Origin: Candidatus Fermentibacterota bacterium
GTDB taxonomy: Bacteria; Fermentibacterota; Fermentibacteria; Fermentibacterales; JCC-6
Reading direction: 5' to 3'
NCBI GenBank assembly: GCA_029571005.1
Contig: JAKPTG010000013.1
Coordinates: 1-40,349 of the forward strand
DNA length: 40,349 nt
The notes below the pieces were generated by a model, which was given only the letters and a program-made list of their open reading frames with translations, searched no databases and was not told the origin of the DNA. Every line of letters starts with the position of its first letter. Positions within the stretch are counted from its first letter, which is position 1. Position numbers and translations under genes: made by a program. Shown one piece after another: positions 15,476-23,008 of the stretch.

Positions 15476-15763
15476 CTGTGGCGCAAGGGTAAGATGATGG
15501 TAACTAAGCGATAGAACGGGATTTCACTATGTTCAGGCGTTCGGCCTTTTGGAATGTGAAATCGCAATCCGTTTCCCTTGCTCGACAAACGGACGGATCC
15601 GCAGGGCGGAAAGTCCGGGACACGTATGGGAAGGAGATTGCGACGGCGATCGAGGTCGCCGGGAGGCGGGGATCTTCAACGGCCGAACGCGGCAGGCCCG
15701 GGTCCGGACATCAGACCGGGGCTTGTCCGTCGGCAGGCTTCGGGATTCAGGGAAGGTAGTATC
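15476..15763 (+). other. Leader region of the NapH-like gene
   Basis: This 288-bp gap holds no convincing gene. It has several potential stems: GGCGA/TCGCC near 15650, and a CCCG-GGTC/GACC-GGGG pair around 15690-15720. There is also a GGAAAGTCCGGG stretch near 15610 that recalls the P4 strand of RNase P RNA, but the rest of that RNA is absent. It may be a structured 5' leader; no known riboswitch is matched. Confidence 0.35.
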
Positions 15764-17203
15764 ATGAGGCTTGTTCTGTCACTGTTCATACTGGCCGCGA
15801 CCGCCGTTGCCCGGTGTCCCCTGGGTTTCTCCCCGGAGGAAGCATGCCATGGGGGCTCCCCGGGATGCGCCCTGTTCTCCGATGCGGATGGAAACGCCCG
15901 CTGCGACAACCCCGGACCCCAGCCGGTCACCGATCCGGAGCCGACCCGGGAGCCCGAACCGGTGGAGGAGACGGGACCCGCGGCGGAACCCGAACCGGCG
16001 GAGGAGACAGGCCCGACTGAAGAACCGGAGCCCGGGCCTGTGGAGGAACCGGAGCCCCATGCAGGAACTCCGACGGAGCGGGAGGAGCATCCGGCGGAGC
16101 CGGAAGCGTCTTCACAGCAGCCTGTTGAACCGATGTCCCCCGGAAGGGATGACCAAATGGAGGCCTCCCCGGCGGTCCCCGGCGAAGCCGCCGAAACGGA
16201 TACCGGTGCCGGGGCGGCGGATTCCCGGGCTTTTCACGGCTGCCCCATGGGCTGCACCGAGGAGCGGGCCTGCGCCGCCGAAAACCCGGGATGCGCCCTG
16301 TTCACGGATACCGACGGGAACGGGAGATGCGACAATCCCCTGCCCGGTGAAGCGCCGGACAGCGCCGAAGTATCGGCCGTTCCCGTGATCGGCTGTCCCC
16401 TCGGGCTTCCTCCGGAGGCCGCCTGCCCCGGGAGTCTCGCCATGTGTCCCCACTGGTTCGGGCAATCGAGGGCGGTTCCCTGCTCAAACCCGTCCGGGGG
16501 CGGCAGGAGGGTCGCTATCTCCCTGACAGCCCTCTCGGTGCTGATGATCATGTCAACCGTGCTCAGCAGACGGCTCAAGGGCAGAAAGCCCCACGAGAAG
16601 CTCCGGCGGAACCTGGCCTGCAGGACTGTCCACGGGTTGAGCCTGATCGTCCTTGGATTCGGCATCCAGGGGTGTTTCTGCCCCTTAGGGGCCTTCCAGT
16701 ACGTCTTTCTGAAGAACGGACCGGCGTTCCTGGGCTGGATGGGCGTCGCGATACTCGTCATCCCATTCCTGTTCGCCTCCTTCTTCGGAAGGATTTTCTG
16801 CTGCTGGGTCTGTCCCATGGGCGCCATGCAGGAGCTGGCCTTTCAGATACCCTCCCCGGGAAAGCTCAATCCCAGGGGGAGGGTGAGCAGGGCCGTAGGC
16901 CGATTCCGTTTCGTCGTTCTGGGAGCGGTGGTGACCCTCCTGCTCCTGATCCGCTCCGGGACCGTCTCGGTGCCCTGGCCGGCGGTTTTCTGCCGGCTCG
17001 ACCCCTTCCGCCCCATCTTCACCCTGTTCCTCTCCGGAAGTGCGGTGGCGGCGGGCGTTACATTGATTCTCTCGGTGTTCGTCAGGAGGTTCTTCTGCCG
17101 CTACCTGTGCTTCATGGGAGCGGCCCTCAGCCTGTTCTCACCGCTCCGGCTGTACAGCCGGATCAGGGGAAAGAAGCCGCACGGGGACGACTGCGAACCC
17201 TGA
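15764..17203 (+). CDS. NapH-like polyferredoxin membrane protein with N-terminal Cys repeats
   Basis: A 479-residue protein with two parts. After a signal peptide (MRLVLSLFILAATAVA) come three Cys modules of the form CP-x-G...AC...C...C-x-NP, at residues 18-50, 160-192 and 211-243. The first two end in a Ca-loop-like stretch (DADGNARCDNP, DTDGNGRCDNP). A linker of about 100 residues, rich in Pro and Glu (EPEP repeats), separates modules 1 and 2. The C-terminal half has four to five membrane helices with the NapH/YccM/NosR-type 4Fe-4S motifs CFCPLGAFQ (304), CWVCPMGAMQE (347) and CRYLCFMGA (445; the last lacks the usual Pro). Such proteins pass electrons between quinols and periplasmic partners. 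ATG 15764 follows GGGAAGG. The neighbours are the CxxU pair upstream and the exported-ferredoxin operon beyond the protease. Confidence 0.82.
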   Translation: MRLVLSLFILAATAVARCPLGFSPEEACHGGSPGCALFSDADGNARCDNPGPQPVTDPEPTREPEPVEETGPAAEPEPAEETGPTEEPEPGPVEEPEPHAGTPTEREEHPAEPEASSQQPVEPMSPGRDDQMEASPAVPGEAAETDTGAGAADSRAFHGCPMGCTEERACAAENPGCALFTDTDGNGRCDNPLPGEAPDSAEVSAVPVIGCPLGLPPEAACPGSLAMCPHWFGQSRAVPCSNPSGGGRRVAISLTALSVLMIMSTVLSRRLKGRKPHEKLRRNLACRTVHGLSLIVLGFGIQGCFCPLGAFQYVFLKNGPAFLGWMGVAILVIPFLFASFFGRIFCCWVCPMGAMQELAFQIPSPGKLNPRGRVSRAVGRFRFVVLGAVVTLLLLIRSGTVSVPWPAVFCRLDPFRPIFTLFLSGSAVAAGVTLILSVFVRRFFCRYLCFMGAALSLFSPLRLYSRIRGKKPHGDDCEP

Positions 17204-17421
17204 CCTGGGCGGGCGGGTCCCGCCGACCCACCCGGGAAAGAGTTCTCCGCTCCGACCATATCCGGCATGCCGTCGGGAAGCGTGTCGTCTGGGTCGAACG
17301 GGAAGCGGTTCATCTGAAACAGCCGGGGCCTGCGCAGCATTCACCGGCGGTAACCTTGATCCCGCCCATGCCGGGGCCGGGTCAAGCCGCGGAACGGAGC
17401 GGCAGATTCATGGGGTGAGCG

Positions 17422-17452
17422 GGGGCCCCGGACGGATTCCGTCCGGGGCCCC
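17422..17452. terminator. Long hairpin between convergent genes
   Basis: A perfect 14-bp stem (GGGGCCCCGGACGG with its complement, 3-nt loop ATT) lies between the NapH-like gene and the S8 peptidase, 8 bp from the latter's stop codon. There is no strong T-tract on either side, but the position suggests a bidirectional terminator. Confidence 0.6.
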
Positions 17453-17459
17453 GTTCATG

Positions 17460-19163
17460 TTACCTTATTACGGTCATCCTTCCCACGGCTGTTCCCGAGG
17501 GAGCTTCCGCACGAACGAAGTAAAGACCGCTGCCCAGGGTTTCCGGCACGTTCCACAGAAAACTGTGGCTGCCCGGGGACAGATGGCCGCAGTGGATCAC
17601 CGCCACGGTTCTTCCCGTCACGTCGAAAACCGTCACCTTAGCGTTCCCGGCCGTGGGGGAGAAGACGGAAAAAGCTGCAGAGCTGCTTGCAGGGTTCGGG
17701 GTTACCGGTGAAACCGATACCAAGGAAGGCTGAAGGCCGGCATGTGAGTAACCCCCGGTTCCCACGGTCTCCAGAGCGGCGAGTGCGGCCTGATAGGCAT
17801 CCACCCTTCCGGCGCCGAAAGTGTTGTCCTTGCCGGTGGCTCCCAGATCGAGGGAGGTCACCTCTATCAGGGAGTCCAGCTGAGCGACGGACAACTCGGG
17901 GTTGATGCTCAACAGAAGGGCGGCGACCCCCGCCAGGTGCGGAGTGGCCATGGAGGTACCGCTCATCGTGGTGTAGCCTCCGCCGGGATAGGTGCTGAGC
18001 ACGTCAACACCGGGGCCGCTGATGTCCGGGCTGATGAGGGGGGAGGTGTCGGAGTAGTCATGCCAGGGAGCCACATTCAGCCACCAGGTCACCGGCCCCC
18101 TGCCGGAAAAGCTGGCTATGGCGTCGTTGGAATCGGTGGCCCCCACCGTGACCACCGCCGTCTGTCCGCCATGGAAGGTCTGGTCAGGGTGGAACCACGG
18201 GGGAGGACAGTCTCCGCTGGCCTTGATGCTCCCCGAGTACGGTCCGCTGTTGCCTGCGGCGACGCTGTGATAGATCCCGGCCAGAAGGGCGTTCTCCTCC
18301 GCCGTGCGAAGGGTGGCGTTCCCAACGGGGGTTGTTCCCAGGGACATGGAAAGGACCGATGCGCCATGCTCCGCGGCAAACTCCATCGCCTGTATCCAGG
18401 TTGGGTAACCGCCCTGGTAGTAGTAAATCCGCAGGGCCATTATGGTCGCGGAAGGGGCAACGCCCGTCTCGGTTCCCGCTGAGCCGTCGCCTGCCACCGT
18501 TCCGGCGCAGTGGGTGCCGTGACCGTTGTCATCCATTGGGTCCAGCGGGTTACCGGAGCCGTAGAAGTTGTACCCGTAGTGGTAGCCCGCATCGGTGTCG
18601 TGCCACATGTTGTTTCCCAGGTCGGGGTGGTTGTAGTCAACCCCGGTGTCAATGATGCCGACGATGACGCCCTGACCCTCGTAACCCAGTTCCCAGACCT
18701 GGGGGGCGTTGATCTTGGACACACCCCAGGCCAAACCACGATTCAGCTCGTCCGGCGATGCCTCGCGGCGTTCGACCGGTTCGATCAGCGCGGTTTCCAC
18801 AGCCCCGTGGTCAATGTACATTACGTCGGACCTCTGAGCGAGAAGCCTGATCACTTCCGGGGTGGTCTCGCAGTAGAAGCCGTTCACAAGCCAGAAAGGC
18901 ACCAGCCTCTCCACCGGACAGCCCTCAAGAAAGGCCAGCGCTTCCGTTTGAGACAATGAGGCCTGGGAGCGAAGCGCCTCCACCACGAAGACCTGCCTTT
19001 CGGCCCTGCTCATCCCCGCCGTCACGGAATTCACCCATTCCGTATCGAGTGCCCCCTCCATGTGCACCACCACCGGCAGCATTTCACCGGGGGACGCCAG
19101 GGCCATGTCCATCTGCAGGTCGGGGTGTATGACTCCGGCGCAAAGCATCAAAAGAATACTCAT
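17460..19163 (-). CDS. Secreted subtilisin-like (S8) protease with C-terminal sorting domain
   Basis: A 567-residue exported serine protease. A short leader (MSILLMLCAG) and a propeptide-like region (residues 20-140) precede the catalytic domain. The triad is visible as D172 (GIIDTGVDYNHPD), H215 (DDNGHGTHCAGT) and S404 (MSGTSMATPHLAG), with the oxyanion Asn in AAGNSGP (N305). The final 80 residues are the same FlgD/T9SS-like Ig domain as in the BNR and M28 proteins (TPNPASSSA, VTVFDVTGRTV, GSGLYFVRAEA, ending in R). ATG 19163 has AAAGGA upstream. A promoter at 19428-19456 and a collapsed paralogue lie just upstream. It is probably an extracellular or surface protease for peptide nutrition. 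Confidence 0.95.
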   Translation of the reverse strand: MSILLMLCAGVIHPDLQMDMALASPGEMLPVVVHMEGALDTEWVNSVTAGMSRAERQVFVVEALRSQASLSQTEALAFLEGCPVERLVPFWLVNGFYCETTPEVIRLLAQRSDVMYIDHGAVETALIEPVERREASPDELNRGLAWGVSKINAPQVWELGYEGQGVIVGIIDTGVDYNHPDLGNNMWHDTDAGYHYGYNFYGSGNPLDPMDDNGHGTHCAGTVAGDGSAGTETGVAPSATIMALRIYYYQGGYPTWIQAMEFAAEHGASVLSMSLGTTPVGNATLRTAEENALLAGIYHSVAAGNSGPYSGSIKASGDCPPPWFHPDQTFHGGQTAVVTVGATDSNDAIASFSGRGPVTWWLNVAPWHDYSDTSPLISPDISGPGVDVLSTYPGGGYTTMSGTSMATPHLAGVAALLLSINPELSVAQLDSLIEVTSLDLGATGKDNTFGAGRVDAYQAALAALETVGTGGYSHAGLQPSLVSVSPVTPNPASSSAAFSVFSPTAGNAKVTVFDVTGRTVAVIHCGHLSPGSHSFLWNVPETLGSGLYFVRAEAPSGTAVGRMTVIR

Positions 19164-19186
19164 ACGGGCGATCCTTTCATGTAAGG

Positions 19187-19211
19187 GCGCCCGCCCGATA
19201 TGGGCGGGCGC
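19187..19211. other. Perfect 10-bp hairpin upstream of the S8 protease
   Basis: GCGCCCGCCC and its complement enclose a 5-nt loop (GATAT). It lies between the collapsed paralogue and the intact protease on the minus strand and has no T-tract, so it may be an attenuator, an mRNA-stabilising stem or an inefficient terminator. Confidence 0.5.
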
Positions 19212-19228
19212 TGTGATTCACGGCCTGG

Positions 19229-19377
19229 TCACCTGACTACGGTCATCCTGCTCACCGCCATGCCCGAGGGGGAATCGGCTCTGACGGTGCGGCCTTTGCC
19301 ATGTCCGGCAGAAGCTCGGGCTGAACGGCGCCGGCCAGCGGGACTCCCTCTATAAAAAGCGTTAAAATGCATTTCAT
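19229..19377 (-). pseudogene. Internally deleted S8 protease paralogue
   Basis: ATG 19377 starts a leader whose sequence (VQPELLPDMAKAAPSE) matches the N-terminus of the intact protease (IHPDLQMDMALASPGE). After about 35 codons the frame shifts directly into the very end of the C-terminal domain (VRADSPSGMAVSRMTVVR, matching VRAEAPSGTAVGRMTVIR) and stops. About 510 internal codons are missing. This is a deletion remnant of a tandem copy. It kept its promoter and start, so it may now act as the leader of the intact gene. Confidence 0.8.
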
Positions 19378-19427
19378 TTCTTCCCGTTCCCTACCTTTCA
19401 AGAGATTGATGCCTGGTAGTTTAGGCG

Positions 19428-19456
19428 AATATAACCTATCGGGAAACAAGGTGCAA
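19428..19456 (-). promoter_or_regulatory. Promoter for the S8 protease locus
   Basis: On the minus strand TTGCAC and TATATT are separated by 17 bp, about 50 bp upstream of the remnant's ATG. This is the best sigma70-like promoter near the protease gene; it would transcribe the remnant and then the intact gene. Confidence 0.65.
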
Positions 19457-19759
19457 GCCGTCGCGCACCCGTCACGTACTCTGAGGGTGTTCCTGATTCC
19501 CCGGGCCGGGAAGTTCGCCCGGATTCATTCCAACCTTCAGGCATTACCGCTGAGATACTGACCAGACCTTCTTCCCGACATGGACGGCTTCTCTGAAGCA
19601 AGGGTCGGGGTCTGTTCAGAAGAGGGCCGGGAGCGTTCCGGATTTCGCTCCCGGCCCTCATTCAAGGCATTACTCCTGAAACCAGGGCAAGTACCCAGCC
19701 TCAAACCCCTTGAAACTCTGAAAACCGGCTGCCTTCAAGGGGCTGGTGAGAAATCCGGG
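19457..19759. other. Intergenic region with a strong hairpin (19622-19659)
   Basis: No gene is supported here. A perfect 14-bp stem (GAGGGCCGGGAGCG and its complement, 10-nt loop) lies about 100 bp past the end of the exported-ferredoxin operon. A smaller GCTTC/GAAGC stem sits near 19590, inside outer pairing CAGACC/GGTCTG. The large hairpin is a candidate terminator for that operon, although it lacks a T-tract. Confidence 0.5.
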
Positions 19760-20869
19760 CTAATACCTTCCGAAGGCCGGGCAGGCGGAGCAGTCCGAGG
19801 CTGTGCACTCCGCATCGGAGCGTATCAGGAAGCTGAACCCCGAGTCGGGTTCGCACCGGTAGCCGAAGCCGCTGAGGTACTGGTACACTATGCCCGCCCG
19901 CTCACGATTGTAGGGTTCGTACTCCACCGCAAACAACCGGAACCTCCTGGCTTCGGCGTGGGAAACCGCTTCCCGCTGCCACGGGGCGAGGGTCGTTTCG
20001 GACCTCCAGTCAAACCACTCCGGGGCGATCACTCCGGAGAGTTCGGGAATCCTCTCCAGGGCGACGCGCCAGTTCACCGAATCCGAGGGGACCACCACCA
20101 GTGCGGGCATGCTTCCGCCGGCCAGGTCCGCCGCCAGATCGTTCCCCCGATCCCCGGCGGCCTCCGGGAAGGTCAGAAGGTACAGGGTGTCCTGGTCCAT
20201 GGCGTTGTACACCCCCTCCAGTCCGGAGGAGGACTGAACCGTTCTCTCGTCCCGGGGTGCGAGGAAAAAGGCCGCCAGCCCCCGGATCCCGATCACCAGG
20301 AAGTAAACCGCCACGAACACCGCCAGGACCCTTGCGGCGGCGGTGAACCATTTCCGAGCGGTGAAGAGTCCGACTATGGACAGGGGCAGCATGTAGACGG
20401 TGGTTCCCAGGAAGAACCCGGAGAACAGCAACGCCCCGTTGAAGGCTCCGCCGGCGTCCAGGGCGCTGGTCAGGGCGATGAGGAAGGCGGGGCACAGGGA
20501 GAAGCCGGTCAGCACTCCCAGAAGGAACGGGCTCCCGGTGAACTTCATCCACTTCGAGACGCCGCAACCCCCGCACTGCCGGTTCACCCTCAGGGTGCTG
20601 ATCATCAGAAAAACGCTGAAGAGAACGTATCCGGCGTAGGCCAGGGGAACCCTCACGCCGTAGGGAATGGTTCCGCCAAGAAGCCCCGTCAGGGCTCCGA
20701 AGCACACGTAGGCGGCAAACCTTCCCAGGTTCAGGATGAGGAGAACCGCCAGGGATTGCCGTCCGGTGCGCTTCTCGCTGAACAGGTAAGCAGCGTACAC
20801 CGGACCGCAGGAGGCCAGGCACGAAACCCCGGTGGCAAGCCCCAAGGTCAAACCCTCGACAAACCCCAA
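19760..20869 (-). CDS. DsbD/SafE-like membrane protein with Cys-rich tail
   Basis: A 369-residue protein. The first 210 residues form about six membrane helices of the cytochrome-biogenesis/SafE (TauE-related) type, opening with GVSCLASCGPVYAAYL, which has the paired Cys-CGP seen in these carriers. A CGGCG motif lies in a loop after helix 3. The remaining 160 residues form a soluble domain of no family I recognise, ending in a Cys cluster (ECTASDCSACPAFGRY). DsbD/CcdA relatives move electrons across the membrane as thiols; SafE relatives export sulfur anions. In an operon with four exported Fe-S proteins, an electron carrier or Fe-S maturation role is plausible but unproven. It starts at TTG 20869, with AAGGCGGG upstream; it is the last gene of the operon. 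Confidence 0.75.
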   Translation of the reverse strand: MGFVEGLTLGLATGVSCLASCGPVYAAYLFSEKRTGRQSLAVLLILNLGRFAAYVCFGALTGLLGGTIPYGVRVPLAYAGYVLFSVFLMISTLRVNRQCGGCGVSKWMKFTGSPFLLGVLTGFSLCPAFLIALTSALDAGGAFNGALLFSGFFLGTTVYMLPLSIVGLFTARKWFTAAARVLAVFVAVYFLVIGIRGLAAFFLAPRDERTVQSSSGLEGVYNAMDQDTLYLLTFPEAAGDRGNDLAADLAGGSMPALVVVPSDSVNWRVALERIPELSGVIAPEWFDWRSETTLAPWQREAVSHAEARRFRLFAVEYEPYNRERAGIVYQYLSGFGYRCEPDSGFSFLIRSDAECTASDCSACPAFGRY

Positions 20870-20902
20870 AAAGCCCGCCTTCCCGGTTGGTCCGAAGGAA
20901 TC

Positions 20903-22111
20903 CTACAGCAGGTGCGCCGCCGGGTGGAAGGCGACGCCTCCCTGAATCGAGTTCCAGGTTTCCGTGTACTCCAGCTCCGAAGCCTGCCGCCGGAAGACGA
21001 ACCACGCGGACAACCCGTTTTTCATCCTGTACTCCAGGCCGCCACCGTAGGTTTCCCGGCGACGGGAGCCGCCGGTGCCTGCAATGCTGCTGGGGCCTTT
21101 CCAGATCTTCCCGCCAAGAAGCACGGAGAGGCCGCGGTAAACCCCCACCCGTGTCTCCAGTTCGCCGAACCCGGTGGTCACAAAACTCCTGGTGCCCTGA
21201 CCGTACAGGCCGACGCTGGACGGGTGGTCTCCCCAGCCGCGGAAGGCCAGCCTGAGCCTGGCCCCGGCCTGGAAGGCGGCCAGGCGGGTGGTGCCGTCAT
21301 CGAAATCCAGGGTCTGCGCCACGGTGAAGTTGAAGGTGAGGTTCCGGGCCAGGGTCTGCACCGCCCGAACCCTGCCGGTGGCCCTGTCGGGGAGCGGGTT
21401 GCCGTTATGGTCGTCGCCGCCCTGGAAGGACCAGACCATGTCCGCCGTGAGCTGTGTTCCGGCGGGGGCCCTTCCGGAGGTCAGGGAGGCCGCAACGTTC
21501 ACCCGGCTGTACCCCCGGTCGAAACCGGTCTCGTCTATGGCGGTGTTTCCCGCAAGACCGCCGATGCCAAGGCTTACCCCCAGGGGGGAAGTCCACACCG
21601 CGCCGCCGCCGGCCATGGTCTCCGTCCAGGACAGTTCGCCGTCCTCAAATCCGGCCCCCCCACGGTTCCAGTATCGGCCGAAGGCGTTGAGTGTAACATC
21701 GCCCGGGGCCTTCCAGGCCAGCTTGAGCCCGGGACGCAGAGTGGAGCCCCTTTCGGCGACGCCTTCGGAGGCCGGAAGCACCACCGTGGAGCTGTCCAGG
21801 TCGGTGACGAACCGGAACTCCGGCTCCACCGAGAAGGCGCCTTCGATATAGCCAAAGTTCAGGGTGGTCTCGGAACGGTTCCTCGAGAACCTGGGAAGGG
21901 CCGCACCGTCCCCGGACGCCTTTCGGTACGTCTGCTCCAGGCGCATCACCCAGGGCCCGCTGAAGAGCCTGACCCCGGCGGAGGCGTCGAAGTACATACC
22001 CCCTCCGTAGAGAATGCTGTCCTGCGCCACGGCGAACCCGGCGTGTTCCTCCACCCCCAGCGCCATGCAAAGGCCCGCGGCCCCGGCAAGGACAAGAACC
22101 ACAGCCCTCAT
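20903..22111 (-). CDS. Predicted outer-membrane beta-barrel protein
   Basis: 402 residues from ATG 22111, which overlaps the stop of the preceding ferredoxin gene (TGATG). A signal peptide (MRAVVLVLAGAAGLCMALG) is followed by repeated amphipathic strands with alternating aromatic or hydrophobic and polar residues across the whole length, for example GDVTLNAFGRYWNRGG, GLSVLLGGKIWKG and YGGGLEYRMKNGLSAWFVF. The strand pattern and Gly/Arg/Tyr content fit a barrel; no known family motif is seen. Tight coupling to exported ferredoxins suggests an outer-membrane partner for them, loosely like porin-cytochrome conduits, but no haem motifs (CxxCH) are present. Confidence 0.65.
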   Translation of the reverse strand: MRAVVLVLAGAAGLCMALGVEEHAGFAVAQDSILYGGGMYFDASAGVRLFSGPWVMRLEQTYRKASGDGAALPRFSRNRSETTLNFGYIEGAFSVEPEFRFVTDLDSSTVVLPASEGVAERGSTLRPGLKLAWKAPGDVTLNAFGRYWNRGGAGFEDGELSWTETMAGGGAVWTSPLGVSLGIGGLAGNTAIDETGFDRGYSRVNVAASLTSGRAPAGTQLTADMVWSFQGGDDHNGNPLPDRATGRVRAVQTLARNLTFNFTVAQTLDFDDGTTRLAAFQAGARLRLAFRGWGDHPSSVGLYGQGTRSFVTTGFGELETRVGVYRGLSVLLGGKIWKGPSSIAGTGGSRRRETYGGGLEYRMKNGLSAWFVFRRQASELEYTETWNSIQGGVAFHPAAHLL

Positions 22112-22356
22112 CAGTACACCGCCCCTTCGGGACAGATCTCCACACAGCGGTAGCAGAGGCGGCACAGGCTCGGGTTTATCACCGCATCGCCGTCAATGAC
22201 CTCGATGGCGTTGTAGGGGCATACCTTTTCGCACTCGCCGCAGCCGATGCACGCGGTCGTGTCAACCACCAGCCCGGTGGCCTCGGTGGGACCGGCGCAG
22301 GATGCGGACAGCAGAAGGGCGAAGCAGATCAGTAAAGCCTCAATGTATCGCATCAT
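22111..22356 (-). CDS. Exported ferredoxin-like lipoprotein, 2[4Fe-4S]
   Basis: An 81-residue protein: a hydrophobic signal ending in lipobox LSASC (C20), then a complete 2[4Fe-4S] ferredoxin fold. Cluster ligands are visible as CIGCGECEKVCP (C36, C39, C42, C46) and CRLCYRCVEICP (C65, C68, C71, C75). There is no twin-Arg motif, so it should go out by Sec unfolded and gain its clusters outside, which is unusual. It overlaps the previous ferredoxin gene by 17 bp and the barrel gene by 1 bp. Confidence 0.85.
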   Translation of the reverse strand: MMRYIEALLICFALLLSASCAGPTEATGLVVDTTACIGCGECEKVCPYNAIEVIDGDAVINPSLCRLCYRCVEICPEGAVY

Positions 22357-22570
22357 ACGTGCATACCCTTTGGCACAGCCCGCAACCTATGCAGATCTCG
22401 GGGTCTATCCACGATTTGCCGTCCTCGACGGTGACCGCCCCGGTGGGACAGACCCTGGTGCAATCGCCGCACCCGGAACATCGGACGGGCTCCACCCAGT
22501 ACCTCGTCGCCCCCATGGCCGCTGCGGCAGTCAGGCAGACCAGCAGCAGCAATCCCCACCGAAGCCTCAT
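22340..22570 (-). CDS. Exported ferredoxin-like protein, 2[4Fe-4S]
   Basis: 76 residues. A Sec-type signal peptide (MRLRWGLLLLVCLTAAAAMGA) is followed by RYWVEPVR and two ferredoxin motifs: CSGCGDCTRVCP (C31-C41) and CIGCGLCQRVCT (C60-C70). The N-terminus may stay as a membrane anchor, since there is no lipobox. The start ATG 22570 lies 1 nt past the stop of the preceding gene (TGACATG), so translation is coupled. Confidence 0.85.
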   Translation of the reverse strand: MRLRWGLLLLVCLTAAAAMGATRYWVEPVRCSGCGDCTRVCPTGAVTVEDGKSWIDPEICIGCGLCQRVCTYDAIH

Positions 22571-22571
22571 G

Positions 22572-22991
22572 TCATAACACCTCGAATTCCACGTCCAGGG
22601 GGATCTCCTCCCCGTCCTTCACCCCCACGAGACTCAGGTTGCCCACATCCACGGTCTCGACGGCGCCGATGGGACATCTGGACATGCAGTGGCCGCACCG
22701 GTCACATAGTTCCGGGTCTATCCGCGCCCTGTTGTCTTCGGTAATGCTTATGGCTCCCACAGGACATGCACCGACACAGATCTGACAGCCTATGCAGGAT
22801 TCGGGATTGATGATGTAATCCTCGACCAGCTCGACGGAACATTCGGTGGGGGCGACTTCGGCCACCACCCTGTCGAAGGACTTGACCCTGAGGGACTCGT
22901 ACTGTCCCTCGACGGGGGGCCAGCTCACGGTGAACAGCCCGGCCGCGGCTACGGCTGCGAGAGCGGGAACGATGAACGGGTGCTTTTTCAT
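22572..22991 (-). CDS. Exported or membrane-anchored ferredoxin-like protein, 2[4Fe-4S]
   Basis: 139 residues from ATG 22991, behind AAAGGA. The upstream open frame is not used: the codons there overlap the previous gene. The N-terminal hydrophobic segment (FIVPALAAVAAAGLFTVSW) is a signal or anchor. The soluble part has a preceding Cys (C51), two cluster motifs CIGCQICVGACP (C66-C76) and CDRCGHCMSRCP (C96-C106), and a 30-residue acidic beta-rich tail. It is the second gene of the operon, and its role is probably electron transfer outside the cytoplasm. Confidence 0.83.
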   Translation of the reverse strand: MKKHPFIVPALAAVAAAGLFTVSWPPVEGQYESLRVKSFDRVVAEVAPTECSVELVEDYIINPESCIGCQICVGACPVGAISITEDNRARIDPELCDRCGHCMSRCPIGAVETVDVGNLSLVGVKDGEEIPLDVEFEVL

Positions 22992-23008
22992 CGGTATCCT
23001 TTCGTTTG

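Noticed and set aside
15600-15763. RNase P RNA
   Set aside because: GGAAAGTCCGGG recalls its P4 strand, but the partner strand and the remaining length are missing before the next gene.
19580-22153. Long 857-codon plus-strand open frame
   Set aside because: It is antisense to the SafE-like and barrel genes, with low-complexity Gly/Pro/Gln content typical of high-GC shadows.
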